A DNA stretch of 43,569 nt from Zygnema cylindricum (lineage: Eukaryota; Streptophyta; Zygnematophyceae; Zygnematales; Zygnemataceae): positions 1-43,569 of the forward strand of contig JBBHKE010002025.1 of the NCBI GenBank assembly GCA_037447655.1, in the 5' to 3' direction. The notes under the pieces are model-generated. The model was given only the letters and a program-made list of their open reading frames with translations, was not told where the DNA came from and did no database searches. Shown here one piece after another: positions 31,625-41,515 of the stretch. Each line of letters begins with the position of its first letter. Position 1 is the stretch's first letter. A program made the position numbers and the translations under genes.

Positions 31625-31740
31625 AGCGGGCCTATATGTCTGAGAATTGTACGCTACCGCTGATTTTCCACCATTCAATGCTAGCGGGCCTATATGTCTG
31701 AGCATTGTACGCTACCGCTGATTTTCCACCATTCAATGCT
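31625..31740. repeat. 58-bp tandem duplication in copia C1
   Basis: 31625-31682 and 31683-31740 are identical except for about one base. The duplication starts at AGCGGGCCTATATGTC and lies upstream of the zinc knuckle; 58 is not a multiple of three, so it shifts the frame. Confidence 0.93.
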
Positions 31741-32345
31741 ATCTAAGTTGCCTCTTCCTCTAGAATGTTATCTTCAGCTACAATTATATTCCATCTACCC
31801 TTCTCCAACCTTTTCAATTGTTTCGCAGCTCTTTTATATTCAGCAGGATGCCCTTTCATTAAAATCATTGCTTGATGATAGAGAGGAAAATTCCCCCCGG
31901 AACATGCATTTTCCGACAACAAAAGCTTCAAGCCATTACAATAGGAGTTCATATCACCCCCGATATACTTATAATCCTAAATTTTCCCAACATTTATAAC
32001 CTTATTCTGCTCACTAGCTAGGACATATGACTCCCGCAAAGCCTTCCATATATCAGATGCTTTATAGATATTGATATATGTCATGTTCAGATCTTCGCAC
32101 GAGAGTAGTTTGAGAACATGCAATGCATCCTCATTTTTCTTTTCAAAATCAAAATCCGTATCCGGAAGAACACCAAAAATCACATCATACAATCTCACTT
32201 GCTTAAGGTAAGACTTAGTCAAATCCGCCCAATATAAATATTTTTGGCCATTAAACACCGGGATCCGTGAGGGTGGGCCCGTGAACTGTTGATTTGAGGC
32301 AACCGGTGACCCATAGGAGGAAGAAGAAGCACCAGCAGTTGCCAT

Positions 32346-33038
32346 AATATTCAGATTACAAAAGAGGAAACTCTCACGGAAACCACAAAAAGACCGACTT
32401 CACAATGAAGCCCCAAGCAAACTAGACACACACTAGGTCTGCAAATTTGCCACAATATAAACAGTATAACAAAAAAACCACATGCACAATTTCAGAGGGT
32501 TCTGCCAAAACATCACAATGATCTTGCAAATCAAAAAGACACAAAAACTGCTTCGCAATTTTCCATTCACTGAATTCCTAACTCCAAAATATTCTAAGTC
32601 CTACATATACAAAGTGAACCTACAGCTGATCTAACCGTACCACATTAACCGTGGTGTGTCGGTACACTAAACATTAATAAAACTAAACCCCGCCATCTAC
32701 CGTACATGTATTTACATCAATCCTTAACCCTAGCAGCTGCTAAAATACGCAGTCAAAGTTAGTCCGCGTATTCATTCATCACCGAAGATGAACCTCCACG
32801 TGTAAATCTGGTCCCTCAAGTAAATATGTACTTTGTCAACCAACTCAACCAAGCTTGACTTCCCCACGGACCGACACATATACATAGAGTGTACCGAATC
32901 TGTGAACTTCCTTTGGAGTTACATAATACACCACATCTTGTCTACGTCAACTCAGTCTATACACAAAAACTGGCTAAGTCTAGACTCTCTTTCTCACACA
33001 CGAGATATAGAGAGGACTAAAGGTTTCCAAAACCAACA
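32346..33038 (-). repeat. Probable 5' LTR and leader of copia C1
   Basis: Lies between the gag start and the flank. On the minus strand it would begin TGTTGGTTTTGG at 33038. It contains TGTAGGACTTAGAATATTTTGG, related to the 3' part of the A-type LTR at about 33891. No matching 3' LTR remains in the window, so the limits cannot be confirmed. No typical initiator-Met primer-binding site was recognised. Confidence 0.5.
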
Positions 33039-33071
33039 TGAAATTGAAGAGTGACTAGAAAATAAGAGGAG
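33039..33071 (+). other. RNase H tail and polypurine tract of an A-type copia element
   Basis: TGAAATTGAAGAGTGACTAG then AAAATAAGAGGAG, directly before an LTR start TGTA. It matches the corresponding end of the B-type element at 36357-36389 (AAACTAAAAGTTGACCAG, AAAATAAAAGGAG). The LTR at 33072 is therefore a 3' LTR, and the rest of its element has been lost or displaced by copia C1. Confidence 0.7.
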
Positions 33072-34172
33072 TGTAAAATTAATGGTTTTTTTAGTATTTT
33101 ATAGGTCTAAACATGTAAAATAAAATACAGAAAAGAAGCAGATGCAGTCTACCTCTAACTCCTCTTTTCAGCTCCCACACTTGTCGTAGTCACTGAAAGT
33201 TAGAGAGGGAGCTAGAGCAATGGCTGCCTATGCTTTCCACAAAGAGAGAGAGAGAGACAGGCTGTAAATTTTTGTAGGTTTACCAAATGTATTTAACGGA
33301 CCTAGATTTTGGTAGGTTTACCAAAATATACTTGACGCACCTCAAATTTGACCCTGGTACCAGCCGTCCGTCAAGTCAGCAATAGCCGGTAGCTTTATCC
33401 TATAGTCTAGGATCATTGCTGAGCTATATAGGGTTTGATAAGTATTTAAAGACGTACGTTTACATAAATTCATTTAACGGCGCGAACAGACGTGAATTAT
33501 AGACAAAGTTATAATATACGTACGGCTTATGTTACTTCCCAAAACTAATACCACTCATTTGTTTCTACGGCGAAACAAATACCGTGCATTGATTTTTGAC
33601 GACTACAATAAAAAGTCGGTTTTGGTCGAATGGCCATAATAGGTGTCGAGATCGCGGAATAGGCGCTTTGGCGATTTTCGGTCAATGCCACGTCAAACGC
33701 CATGTGGCACGATATCATTCGCTTGCCGCATCTCCCAAGAATATGGGAACTAATCCGAATATGGCAAACGTCAACATTTTAGCCATGCCGTTCGATGGTC
33801 GTACAAAAAAGTACTTCGACACCTGTACCTTTCTATATGACACAGTCTTCTGATTGGTGCCATATATTAGTAGTAGAAGGTTTAAAGAGGGATGTAGGAC
33901 TTAGAAAATTTGGTAGGTAGATGCCTCTCTCCCAGAGTGCTTCTGTACAAAAGGTCAACTTTGACCCTTCATAACTTACTTCTCAAGGGAGAAAATTCAT
34001 ATATTCTCTTTACTATCGACTGAAGGGAGTCTTGTCTTCACACGGGTAAAGGTGGTCAAAGTTTTTGTTTTCTAGGGTGGAAGTTATTTTTGCTGAAACA
34101 CAAAGGGGTCAAGGTTATCCTAGGGGCTTTGTGTGAGCTGCCCATTCTGAGGATCTATGGAGGTCTCAAAAT
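33072..34172 (+). repeat. LTR type A, copy A1 (plus orientation)
   Basis: Starts TGTAAAATTAATGG after a polypurine tract. Its inverted partner is A2 at 36995-37741 (shared: TAAACATGTAAAAT, GTAGGTTTACC/GGTAAACCTACC, GTACCAGCCGTCCGTCAAG-like, TGCGCGGTATT-like and GCCACGTGGC-like segments). The 3' end is either near 33971 (ACCCTTCA) or near 34172, where it abuts integrase sequence at GGTCTCA/AAATTG. The second choice fits the insertion model better. Confidence 0.7.
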
Positions 34173-36389
34173 TGCAACCGGTTTTGTCTCATCTCAAGGT
34201 TTTCGGAAGTTATGTATACATCATGGACAATGATAAGTCGAAGTGGATACTAGATTCAAAAGGAAAACCATAAAATCTAGTGGGCTATGATGATGACACA
34301 AAGAGGTATAGAGTGTATGACCTTGAGAGGAAAGACATAATTCTGACAAAACACCTACTGGTAATGGAAGATAGGAAATCCATAGATCCATTTAAATACA
34401 CAAAAACAGTGAGGATTAGATTTGAAAATGAGGAGGAGTATGCTATAGGGAGTGCTCCTTCAACAAATATTCAAGTAGAGGAACCGGTATTGACTGAAAT
34501 TTAGAAAGAAGGTGAGCAAATTTCTAATGATGTGATTCAGATCAAAAGAGAAATAATAGGAGAAGAAGAAAGACAATTGGATTCAACTGAAAAGGGGGAT
34601 GAGGAAAACCAAAGAAGAAGTATGAGATTACCCACAATACCGACTTCTAAGTTTGAGGGAGGACAAAAGAGCAGCAAACGGATCCAACAGCGACAGTTGA
34701 ATAACAAGGTCACTAAGTTTACTCATCCAAGTGAGCCACGGACACATCAAGAAGTGGTGAACAGTCCTGAGAGCTAACTTTGGGTGAGTGTTATTAATGA
34801 GGAGATGGCTTTCATTATGGAGGCAAACACATGGGAGTTGGTGGAGTGTCCACTAGATAGAAAGCCGGCTAGATGTAAGTGGGTTTTTAAACTCAAACTA
34901 AACCCGGACAATACCATTGAGAGATATAAGGATCGATAAGTGGCAAAAGGGTATACACAGAAAGAGGGTATTGACTATGAGGAGAAATTCCCTCCAATGG
35001 TCAAATTTCCTTCAGTACGGATTCTCCTAAGTTTGGCGGCAGCGGAAGACATGTAAGTCTATCAAATGGATATAAAATCCGATTTTTCTCAATGGAGAAC
35101 TAGAAGAGGAGATCTTCATTAAGCAAGCGGAGGGATTTGTGGAAGAAGGTGAAGAGAATAAAGTGTGCAGGTTAATAAAATCATTGTATGGGCTAAAACA
35201 TGCGCCAAGGCAATGGAACAAGAAATAAGATAAATTTTTGACAGGCTTATTATACATACAAATTAGCTCAGATCATTCAATTTACTTGTTTGAAGATGAA
35301 AAAGGTGTCATTTTTATTGCAATATATATTTATGTTTTATTGGTGTTAAGTCGGTCATTGGAAAAAATCAATAAACTGAAGAAGGACTTAAAAGGTCGCT
35401 TTGATATAAAAGATTTAGGAGAGGCTAAGTGCATCTTAGGGATTCGAAATGGAAAGAGATACGGGGAAAAGAATAATTAGATTAACACAGAAAGAGGCAA
35501 TAGGAAATATGTTAGAAAAATTCTAAATGGAGAAAGCCAACAATTGCTCTACTCCAATGGAATTGAAGAAAGTGAGTGAGGGGAGCTTTAAAGGAGCTAT
35601 TCTGATCTTAGATAATCAGATGAGTGAAAAAGATGAGGTATTCATGTGAGGTATTCCATATAGATAGGTTGTCGGAAATGTGATCTATTTTATGAACTGA
35701 ACTAGGCGTGATATTGCAGCAGCAGTTGGGGTTCTGAGTAAAAGTCTTAATGATCATAGATAGAGAGATTGGGAGGCACCTAAGAGAGTCATGAGATATC
35801 GCGTGATAAATCATTACTTATGGTTACATCAGGGTGGAGACAATACTGACATCACCAGATGGAGCGATGTCAGTTATAGGGATGCTCTAATGAGGAGATC
35901 TACTTCTAGATTTCTATTCTATGTTGAGTTATAGGGATGCTCTAATGAGGAGATGTACTTTTAGATTTGTATTCTATGTTGGAAATGGTGCTTGTAGTTG
36001 GAGTAACAAGTAACAAAAGGTGATTGCTCAGTCCACCATGGAGGCTGAGTATGTGGCCTTTTGTTCAAAAGTGAAAGAATTCATATTGGTGAAGTCATTA
36101 ATGCAAGAGCTTGGTTTTATGAAGAATGGAGTACATAAAATCTTTTGTGATGATCAGGCTGCGATTGCCATTCCAGAGAATCCAAAGCATCACTTTAAGG
36201 CAAAACATATAGATGTAAAACTAATTTTTGTGAGGGAAAAAGTTGAGAACTGAGTAATTAGTTTGGAATATAAACCAGATAGAGCGATGGTAGCTGACAT
36301 GATGACAAAGCCTGTCTCCTCTCCCAAATTAATCTTCTGTAGAGATAAGTGTGGACTGAAACTAAAAGTTGACCAGAAAATAAAAGGAG
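34173..36389 (+). mobile_element. B-type copia element, 3' half: integrase end, RT, RNase H
   Basis: Begins inside integrase at SHLKVFGSYVYIMD (about 34190) and continues with VGYDDDTKRYRVYDLERK (34280-34504), RT start WELVECPLDRKPARCKWVFK (about 34830), ILLSLAAAEDM, LEEEIFIKQAEGF, SLYGLKHAPRQW (about 35190), FDIKDLGEAKCILGI (about 35420), and RNase H with TMEAEYVAFCSK and CDDQAAIAI (36020-36253), ending at a polypurine tract. Many stops and frameshifts are present. The YVDD catalytic box of RT is not intact (the frame reads YIYVLLVL at about 35330). Inactive. Confidence 0.88.
35872..35981. repeat. 55-bp tandem duplication in the B-type RNase H region
   Basis: 35872-35926 and 35927-35981 both start AGTTATAGGGATGCTC and differ at about three positions. 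Length 55 shifts the frame. Confidence 0.92.
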
Positions 36390-36993
36390 TGTATAAATTA
36401 GTGATTTATGGGGTATTTTCTAGGTCTTGCAAAGTAAAATAAAATAGGTTAAGTGAAGGCAGCTGGATCTTAACATCTCTCTCAAGTCCCCACACTTGTT
36501 GCAATCAATGAAGATTAGGGAGGGAGATGGAGCCATAACTAAGGGAACGAGAAGGTAGGAAGATAAGGAAGATAACAGTGACGCAAGTCACTCTTAACAA
36601 AAAGGCCAATCCGGTAGGATTCGAACCTTAGACCGGCAGAGCGAGGAGTAGCCGTCAGCTCTAACCGATTAGTCGTAGAAAATCGTTAAAGTATATAGGG
36701 TTTGATATACATTTAAAGTGGTAACTCTAGAATAAATCATTCAACACTTTAACAGACTTTTGTAACATACATTCAGTTGTAATATTAGCATGTACGGTGC
36801 ATCGCCCAAAAAAAATGTACCGGACATTTGTTTGGACGGCTGACATCAAAAGCTAGTCTACATCAGACGGCTCACATGCAAGCCGACATCGTGGAATGAC
36901 CGCTTTGGCGGTTTGCGGCTATACCGTCACCGAAGGACACATGGCATACTACCACCGTTCTGCGGAATTCCCGAAGAGCACCAGAACTCTAAT
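36390..36993 (+). repeat. LTR type B, copy B1 (plus orientation, 3' truncated)
   Basis: Starts TGTATAAATTAGTG after the polypurine tract AAAATAAAAGGAG. Matches the inverse of B2 (40437-41033) over about 600 bp, then stops at the junction with inverted LTR A2. Carries a tRNA-like insert on the minus strand (36599-36670). Confidence 0.85.
36599..36670 (-). other. tRNA-like Pol III promoter inside LTR B1
   Basis: On the minus strand: A-box-like AATCGGTTAGAGCTGAC (36670-36654), about 30 nt, B box GGTTCGAATCC (36627-36617), then a TTTTT run (36603-36599). B2 holds the same unit, so the insert is shared and old. It is not present in type A LTRs. Confidence 0.65.
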
Positions 36994-37741
36994 AGAGTAC
37001 GGCACCAATCACAAGACTGTATCGTACAAAAAGGTAAAAGTGCCAAATTACTTTCTATACCACCATCGTACGGTTTTGCTAAAATGTTGACGCTTTCCAT
37101 ATCCGGATTAGTTCCCATATTCTCCGGAGATGCCGCAAGCCAATGATGTCGTGCCACGTGGCGATTGACGTGGCGCTGACTAAAAATCGCCAAAGGGCCT
37201 ATTCCGCGATCTTGACACCTATCGTGGCCGTTCAATCAAAACCGGATTTTGATTCTAGCCGTCAAAAATCAATGCGCGGTATTTTTTTCGCTGTAGAAAC
37301 AAATGCGCGGTATTCGTTTTGCGAAGTACCGTAAGCCGTTTGTATATTATAACTCTGTCTATGTTACATTTTTGTTCGCGCCGTTAAATGAATTTATGTA
37401 AAGGTACGTCTTTAAATACTTATTATACCCTATATGGCTCAGCACTGATCATAAACTATAAGATGAAGCTACCGCCTATTGCTGACTTGACGGACGACTG
37501 GTACCAGGATCAAATCATGGGTTTGTCAAGTATATTTTGGTAAACCTACCAGAATCTGCCGCCTGTCTCTTTCTGGACAGCATAGGTAGCCATGGGTCTA
37601 GCTCCCTCTTTAACCTTCATTGACAACGACAAGTGTGGGAGCTGAAGAGAGGAGTTAGAGGCAGGCTGCCTCTACTTCTTTTCTGTATTTCATTTTACAT
37701 GTTTAGACCTAGAAATTACAAAAGAACCATTAATTTCTACA
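36994..37741 (-). repeat. LTR type A, copy A2 (minus orientation, 3' truncated)
   Basis: Minus-strand start TGTAGAAATTAATGG at 37741, directly after integrase sequence. The left end is broken at the junction with B1. Inverted relative to A1. Confidence 0.85.
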
Positions 37742-40031
37742 TTTTCTATCTATCTTTCATAAGGTGTTTTATCTTTTACAATTGAGGTTAGTACCCTTTT
37801 TTTGGGATAATTAGCACAATTGATGGCCTTCGCCAAGAAACGTTTTCTTATCTTCTTGTCATTAAACATGCACCGTGCACTCTCCCCTCAAATTGTTTGG
37901 AAATGTTTTCTGGTATTTGATTCCCTCCCCTTTTAAATATTCCTCAAACAAATTTGAGGTGTACTCCCCCCCATTATCACTTCTTATTCACTTAATGGGT
38001 GTCCCATGTAACTTTTCACTCAAGGCTTTGTATTCTCTAAAACATTTGGCTGCTTTTGACTTGTGTGTGATATAGTAAACCTTCGAGTACCTAGACCAGT
38101 CATATGTCACAACCATCATATAACTCCTTCCTCCATGTAAGGGAACTTTAGCAGGTCCCTTCGAGTACCTAGACCAGTCATATGTCACAACCATCATATA
38201 ACTCCTTCCTGTGTGTAAGGGAACTCTAGCAAGTCCCTAGATGTCAATGTGCACTAGATCTAGAACATTGAATCCCCTATGGGTGGCAGATTTTGGAAAA
38301 GGCAACTTATGTATTTTTCCTTAATCACATCCAATGCAATCCCCTAAGATCTCATCATCCCCAAAATCCACTCCCTCTATCACTCCTTTTTTCTTCATTT
38401 TTTTTAATCTTTCTACATGCACATGCCGAAGTCTTTTCTGCCAAATCATCATATCATTCACACAGGAATACAAAAGTTTTTTTTTTTTACTACTCAAAAT
38501 TAACATGAACATTCCTAATCTTCCTTTCACAACTGTAAAATAAATGCTACCCTCAAAGCAAGCTGTGAAGACACCCTTTTTAGTGTTTGTTTCAAAACCT
38601 TTATCATCCAACACAAAGGTAGATATGAGGTTGTTGTTATGCTGAGGTATGTAGAGCACATCTGTGAGGGTTACCATGTACACTTGTCCCTCTACCTGGA
38701 TTTTCATATCAACTGATCCTACTAAAGTAGTGGTTACAACCCTTCAATCTCCATATTCTATCTCAACTGACAGAATCTTTCTAAGCTTCAAAAACAACCT
38801 CTTCTCTCTACACATATGCATAGATGCACTTGAATCAACAATCCATCCATCCTTTAGTTCTCTCATACCTCTGAAGGCACACTTTGCCTTCTAGGAATTT
38901 CGCGTTCGGTCTCATTTTTCTCTAGCTGTTTGTTCTGAAGAAAATCATCGATCTCCTCGTTTAAATCCTCCACATCTTTATCCTGCACTTGCATTGCCAC
39001 GATTTTTTTTTTCTTTCCACCTGAATTTTGATTTTTCAGATCCCTCTTTGTTTCGCAGATCGGCCAGCCGGTTGTAATCAACCATGTAGTGTCTTGGCTT
39101 CTTACAAACATGATATAATCTTTTTGGAGGACCCCTTTCCGATCCCTCTCTTTGGCTTCCACGATCTCGTCGTCCAAATTTTTTGTAGGGTTTGTTGGAG
39201 TCTTAGTTCCTCCAATCTGTTGCGGCAACCAATGCTAAAGCAATTTTTCCTCCCCTATGAATCTCCATGGTATTTTCACAAACAAGTATCATCCCTTCCA
39301 TTGAGTTCCAAATCCACTTGTGATCTAGCAACTTCTCTACTGGGTTCACTGTGTTTCTATACTCATGTGGTAGTTTTATGATTAGAGTGTTCACCTTTTT
39401 TTTGTATTAGCAATCGTCCATTACTCTCAAGTTCCATGAAAAGTCTAGCTAAGTCATTGTAGAAGCCCAACAGTTTTCCCACTTTGTAAGAGTATGAATT
39501 AATCATTTGATCTGCCATATGTTGTTGTTGAATTGTACTGCTTTTGTATACATCAACAAGAGCTTCCCAGATTTCTGCCGCCTTTACTACCCTTAGATGG
39601 GGGGTAGCCACTCTTTGGGTGATATGCCTAAGTATGAGATGTTTGACTACTTCGTTGTTGTAGTCGTAGATGTCTACATCATTCGTCTCTGTTTTGAATA
39701 CCCCTGTATCTGATTCAGACGCAATTGCTAAAACAACCGGAGTAAGAGTCTCCTTTCCCTTCTTTTTTTCTTTGTCAATGACAGTGCCTTCTTTATCATC
39801 CTCCCTTATCTGCTCCTTTGGTTTAGATCCCCCAAATAATTTGACTCCACCAAAACCACGTGTCCCTCTAAGTGATGGTGATGGCCTCCTCACCAGACCA
39901 CTCACTATCCCCCATAAGTGCTTTTCATGAAGCGCACCTTTGATGATGGTTTCCCAATTGAAAAACCTTGTTTCGTTGAATATGGGCACCATAGAGGGTT
40001 GGCCCATAACCTGTAATTGTGTAGTCGCCAT
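37742..40031 (-). mobile_element. B-type copia element, 5' half: gag, protease, integrase start
   Basis: Minus strand: gag from ATG 40031 (MATTQLQVMGQPSMVPIFNE) through the capsid-like region to about 39203, a degenerate zinc knuckle (HVCKKPRHYMVDY, about 39090), a degenerate protease (DGWIVDSSASMHMC, about 38840), TLTDVLYIPQHNNNLIS, the integrase zinc region WQKRLRHVHVERLKKM...CIGCD (38321-38480), MMVVTYDWSRYSK, ALSEKLHGTPIK, and RFLAKAINCANYPKK to KDKTPYE at about 37760. There, right before LTR A2, it stops. The missing part of integrase is exactly what begins at 34173 on the other strand. Many stops; inactive. Confidence 0.87.
38081..38236. repeat. 78-bp tandem duplication in the B-type integrase region
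   Basis: 38081-38158 and 38159-38236 both start CTTCGAGTACCTAGACC and differ at about five positions. Length 78 keeps the frame (26 codons). Confidence 0.93.
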
Positions 40032-41033
40032 TGGCACACGGAATTAACAGTCTACTGGAAGCCCCCTGGATAAAATATGTTTTCCCACTTTGATCAGGAA
40101 TAAACATTAGTCTGAACCTTAAGAGATCTTACCAACCTCACCTCTGTGAGGGCTTGACTTCCGTGAGTCAAACACAAAATGAATCTCCAAGTTTGCTCTT
40201 CTGAGCAGTTAACTATTTGAGGTCAAAGTTGGCCTTTTGTATGTAAGCTCACTAGGAGAGAGGTGTTTGCCTACAATTTGGCCTAAGTCCTAAACCTCCC
40301 TCTAAACCCACTATTACTAATGTACCGAGCCAATCAGAGGACTGTATCGTAAAGGAAGGTACTGAAGCCGTGGTACTATCTGTACGGTCACTGTACGACA
40401 TGGCCGAAGGGCTGACGCCTGTTGTCTCCAGACTCGTTCTGGTGCTCTCCAGAAATTCCGTTGAGCAATGGGAATATGACACGTGTCTTCTAGTGACGCT
40501 ATGGCCGCAAACCGCCAAAGCGGTCATTCCGCGATGTCGGCTTGCATGTGAGCCGTCCGATGTAGACCGACTTTTGATGTCAGCCGTCTAAACAAAAGTC
40601 TGGTACATTTGTTTTGGGCGATGCGCTATACATGTTTGTATTACAACAAAATCAATTCTACAAATGTGCGTTAACTTGTTGAATGATTTATCCTACAGTT
40701 ACCACTTTAAATGTATATCGAACCTTATATACTTTAACGATCTTCTACGACTAACCGGTTAGAGCTCACGGCTACGCCACGCGCTGCTGGTCTAAGGTTC
40801 GAATCCTACCCGATTGGCTTTTTTGTTAAGAGTGACTTGCGTCACTCTTATCTTCTTTATCTTCCTACCTTCTCGTTCCTTTAGTTTTGGCTCCATCTCC
40901 CTCTCTAATCTTCAGTGACTGCAACAAGTGTGGGGACTTGAGAGAGATGTTAAGATCCAGGTACCTTGACTTAACCCATTTTATTTTACTTTACAAGACC
41001 TATAAAATACCTCAGAAATCACAAATTTCTACA
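40032..41033 (-). repeat. LTR type B, copy B2, with leader (minus orientation)
   Basis: Minus-strand start TGTAGAAATTTGTG at 41033; matches B1. Conserved words shared with LTR A: CACACTTGTTGC/CGTAGTC region, TATAGGGTTTGATA-like, TAGGACTTAG (about 40290) and CAACTTTGACC (about 40225). Its 3' end is near 40218 or closer to the gag ATG. No standard primer-binding site was recognised. Confidence 0.8.
40748..40824 (+). other. tRNA-like Pol III promoter inside LTR B2
   Basis: ACTAACCGGTTAGAGCTCACGG (A-box-like, about 40750-40771), B box GGTTCGAATCC (40796-40806), T6 run (40819-40824). It is followed by a short hairpin AAGAGTGACTTGCGTCACTCTT (about 40828-40849). The unit has the spacing of a tRNA gene and lies antisense to the LTR. 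Confidence 0.68.
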
Positions 41034-41342
41034 ACTATGTTATGAATTATGTAAAAAAGGTAAAGTTTTTATAATGTATGTTTTAAAATAAAATATAAGT
41101 TTTCCAAATGGAAAATCAATTAGCAAAAAACACATTGTGATAGGCAAAAAACAAAAATTATTTTGTAAGATCAAATATAGAGATAAACATATCACATCAA
41201 CGAAATCCTTGTCCTACTTTCGACTCTATTATAAAAAAAAATTATATAAATCTAAATTTGGTATAAATACTACGCTTTAAAAAAAAAACATTCCGGTTTA
41301 AAAAAAAAAAAAAAAAAACTCTAAAAAAATTAAAAAAAAAAA

Positions 41343-41397
<55 letters not shown>

Positions 41398-41515
41398 ATA
41401 AAAAAAAAAAAAAAAAAAAAAAAATAACTTTTAAAATATAACTCCAAATAGCGTGATTCTTTCGCGGACGTCTACCAAATTTAGTACTCTATAATCATAA
41501 TACCTAAATATCCCT
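41034..41515. repeat. AT-rich spacer with long poly(A) tract
   Basis: 41280-41425 is almost only A on the plus strand, with a few T breaks. It separates the copia complex from the hAT relic. It could be the tail of a retroposed sequence, but no body was recognised. Confidence 0.75.

Larger units (their letters stand above)
29258..32345 (-). mobile_element. Ty1/copia retrotransposon C1, degenerate gag-pol, 3' truncated
   Basis: Minus-strand order is typical of copia: gag (ATG 32345 to about 31743, interrupted by a stop near 31977), zinc knuckle CVYCFGQGHVFRLC and protease WIMDSGCSSHM (31193-31705), integrase zinc region WHKRLSHV...CDGCALGK plus catalytic-domain motifs SDVWGP and RSDNAGEY (30449-31018), integrase C-terminal part KTPYEMWTGKKPNVSHFRVF (29693-30343), and the start of reverse transcriptase, WELVELSPDRKAISCKWVFK to IDVKTTFLHG (29258-29650). 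Several in-frame stops and a frameshift near 31200 make it inactive. Reverse transcriptase stops at a (CCCTCT)n tract at 29290-29365, where the frame runs into Glu/Arg/Gly repeats; everything downstream is missing. Confidence 0.9.

Noticed and set aside
33072-41033. Autointegration (LTR end attacking its own integrase gene) as the origin of the inverted copia halves
   Set aside because: Autointegration would give LTRs of one type, and an inverted join of the 3' LTR end to the 5' half. Here the LTR start, in direct orientation and of a different type, follows integrase.
33072-41033. A bipartite retrotransposon with complementary functional halves
   Set aside because: Attractive because the halves are exactly complementary, but both are full of stops and the RT catalytic box is lost. 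Nested insertion plus inversion explains the layout more simply.
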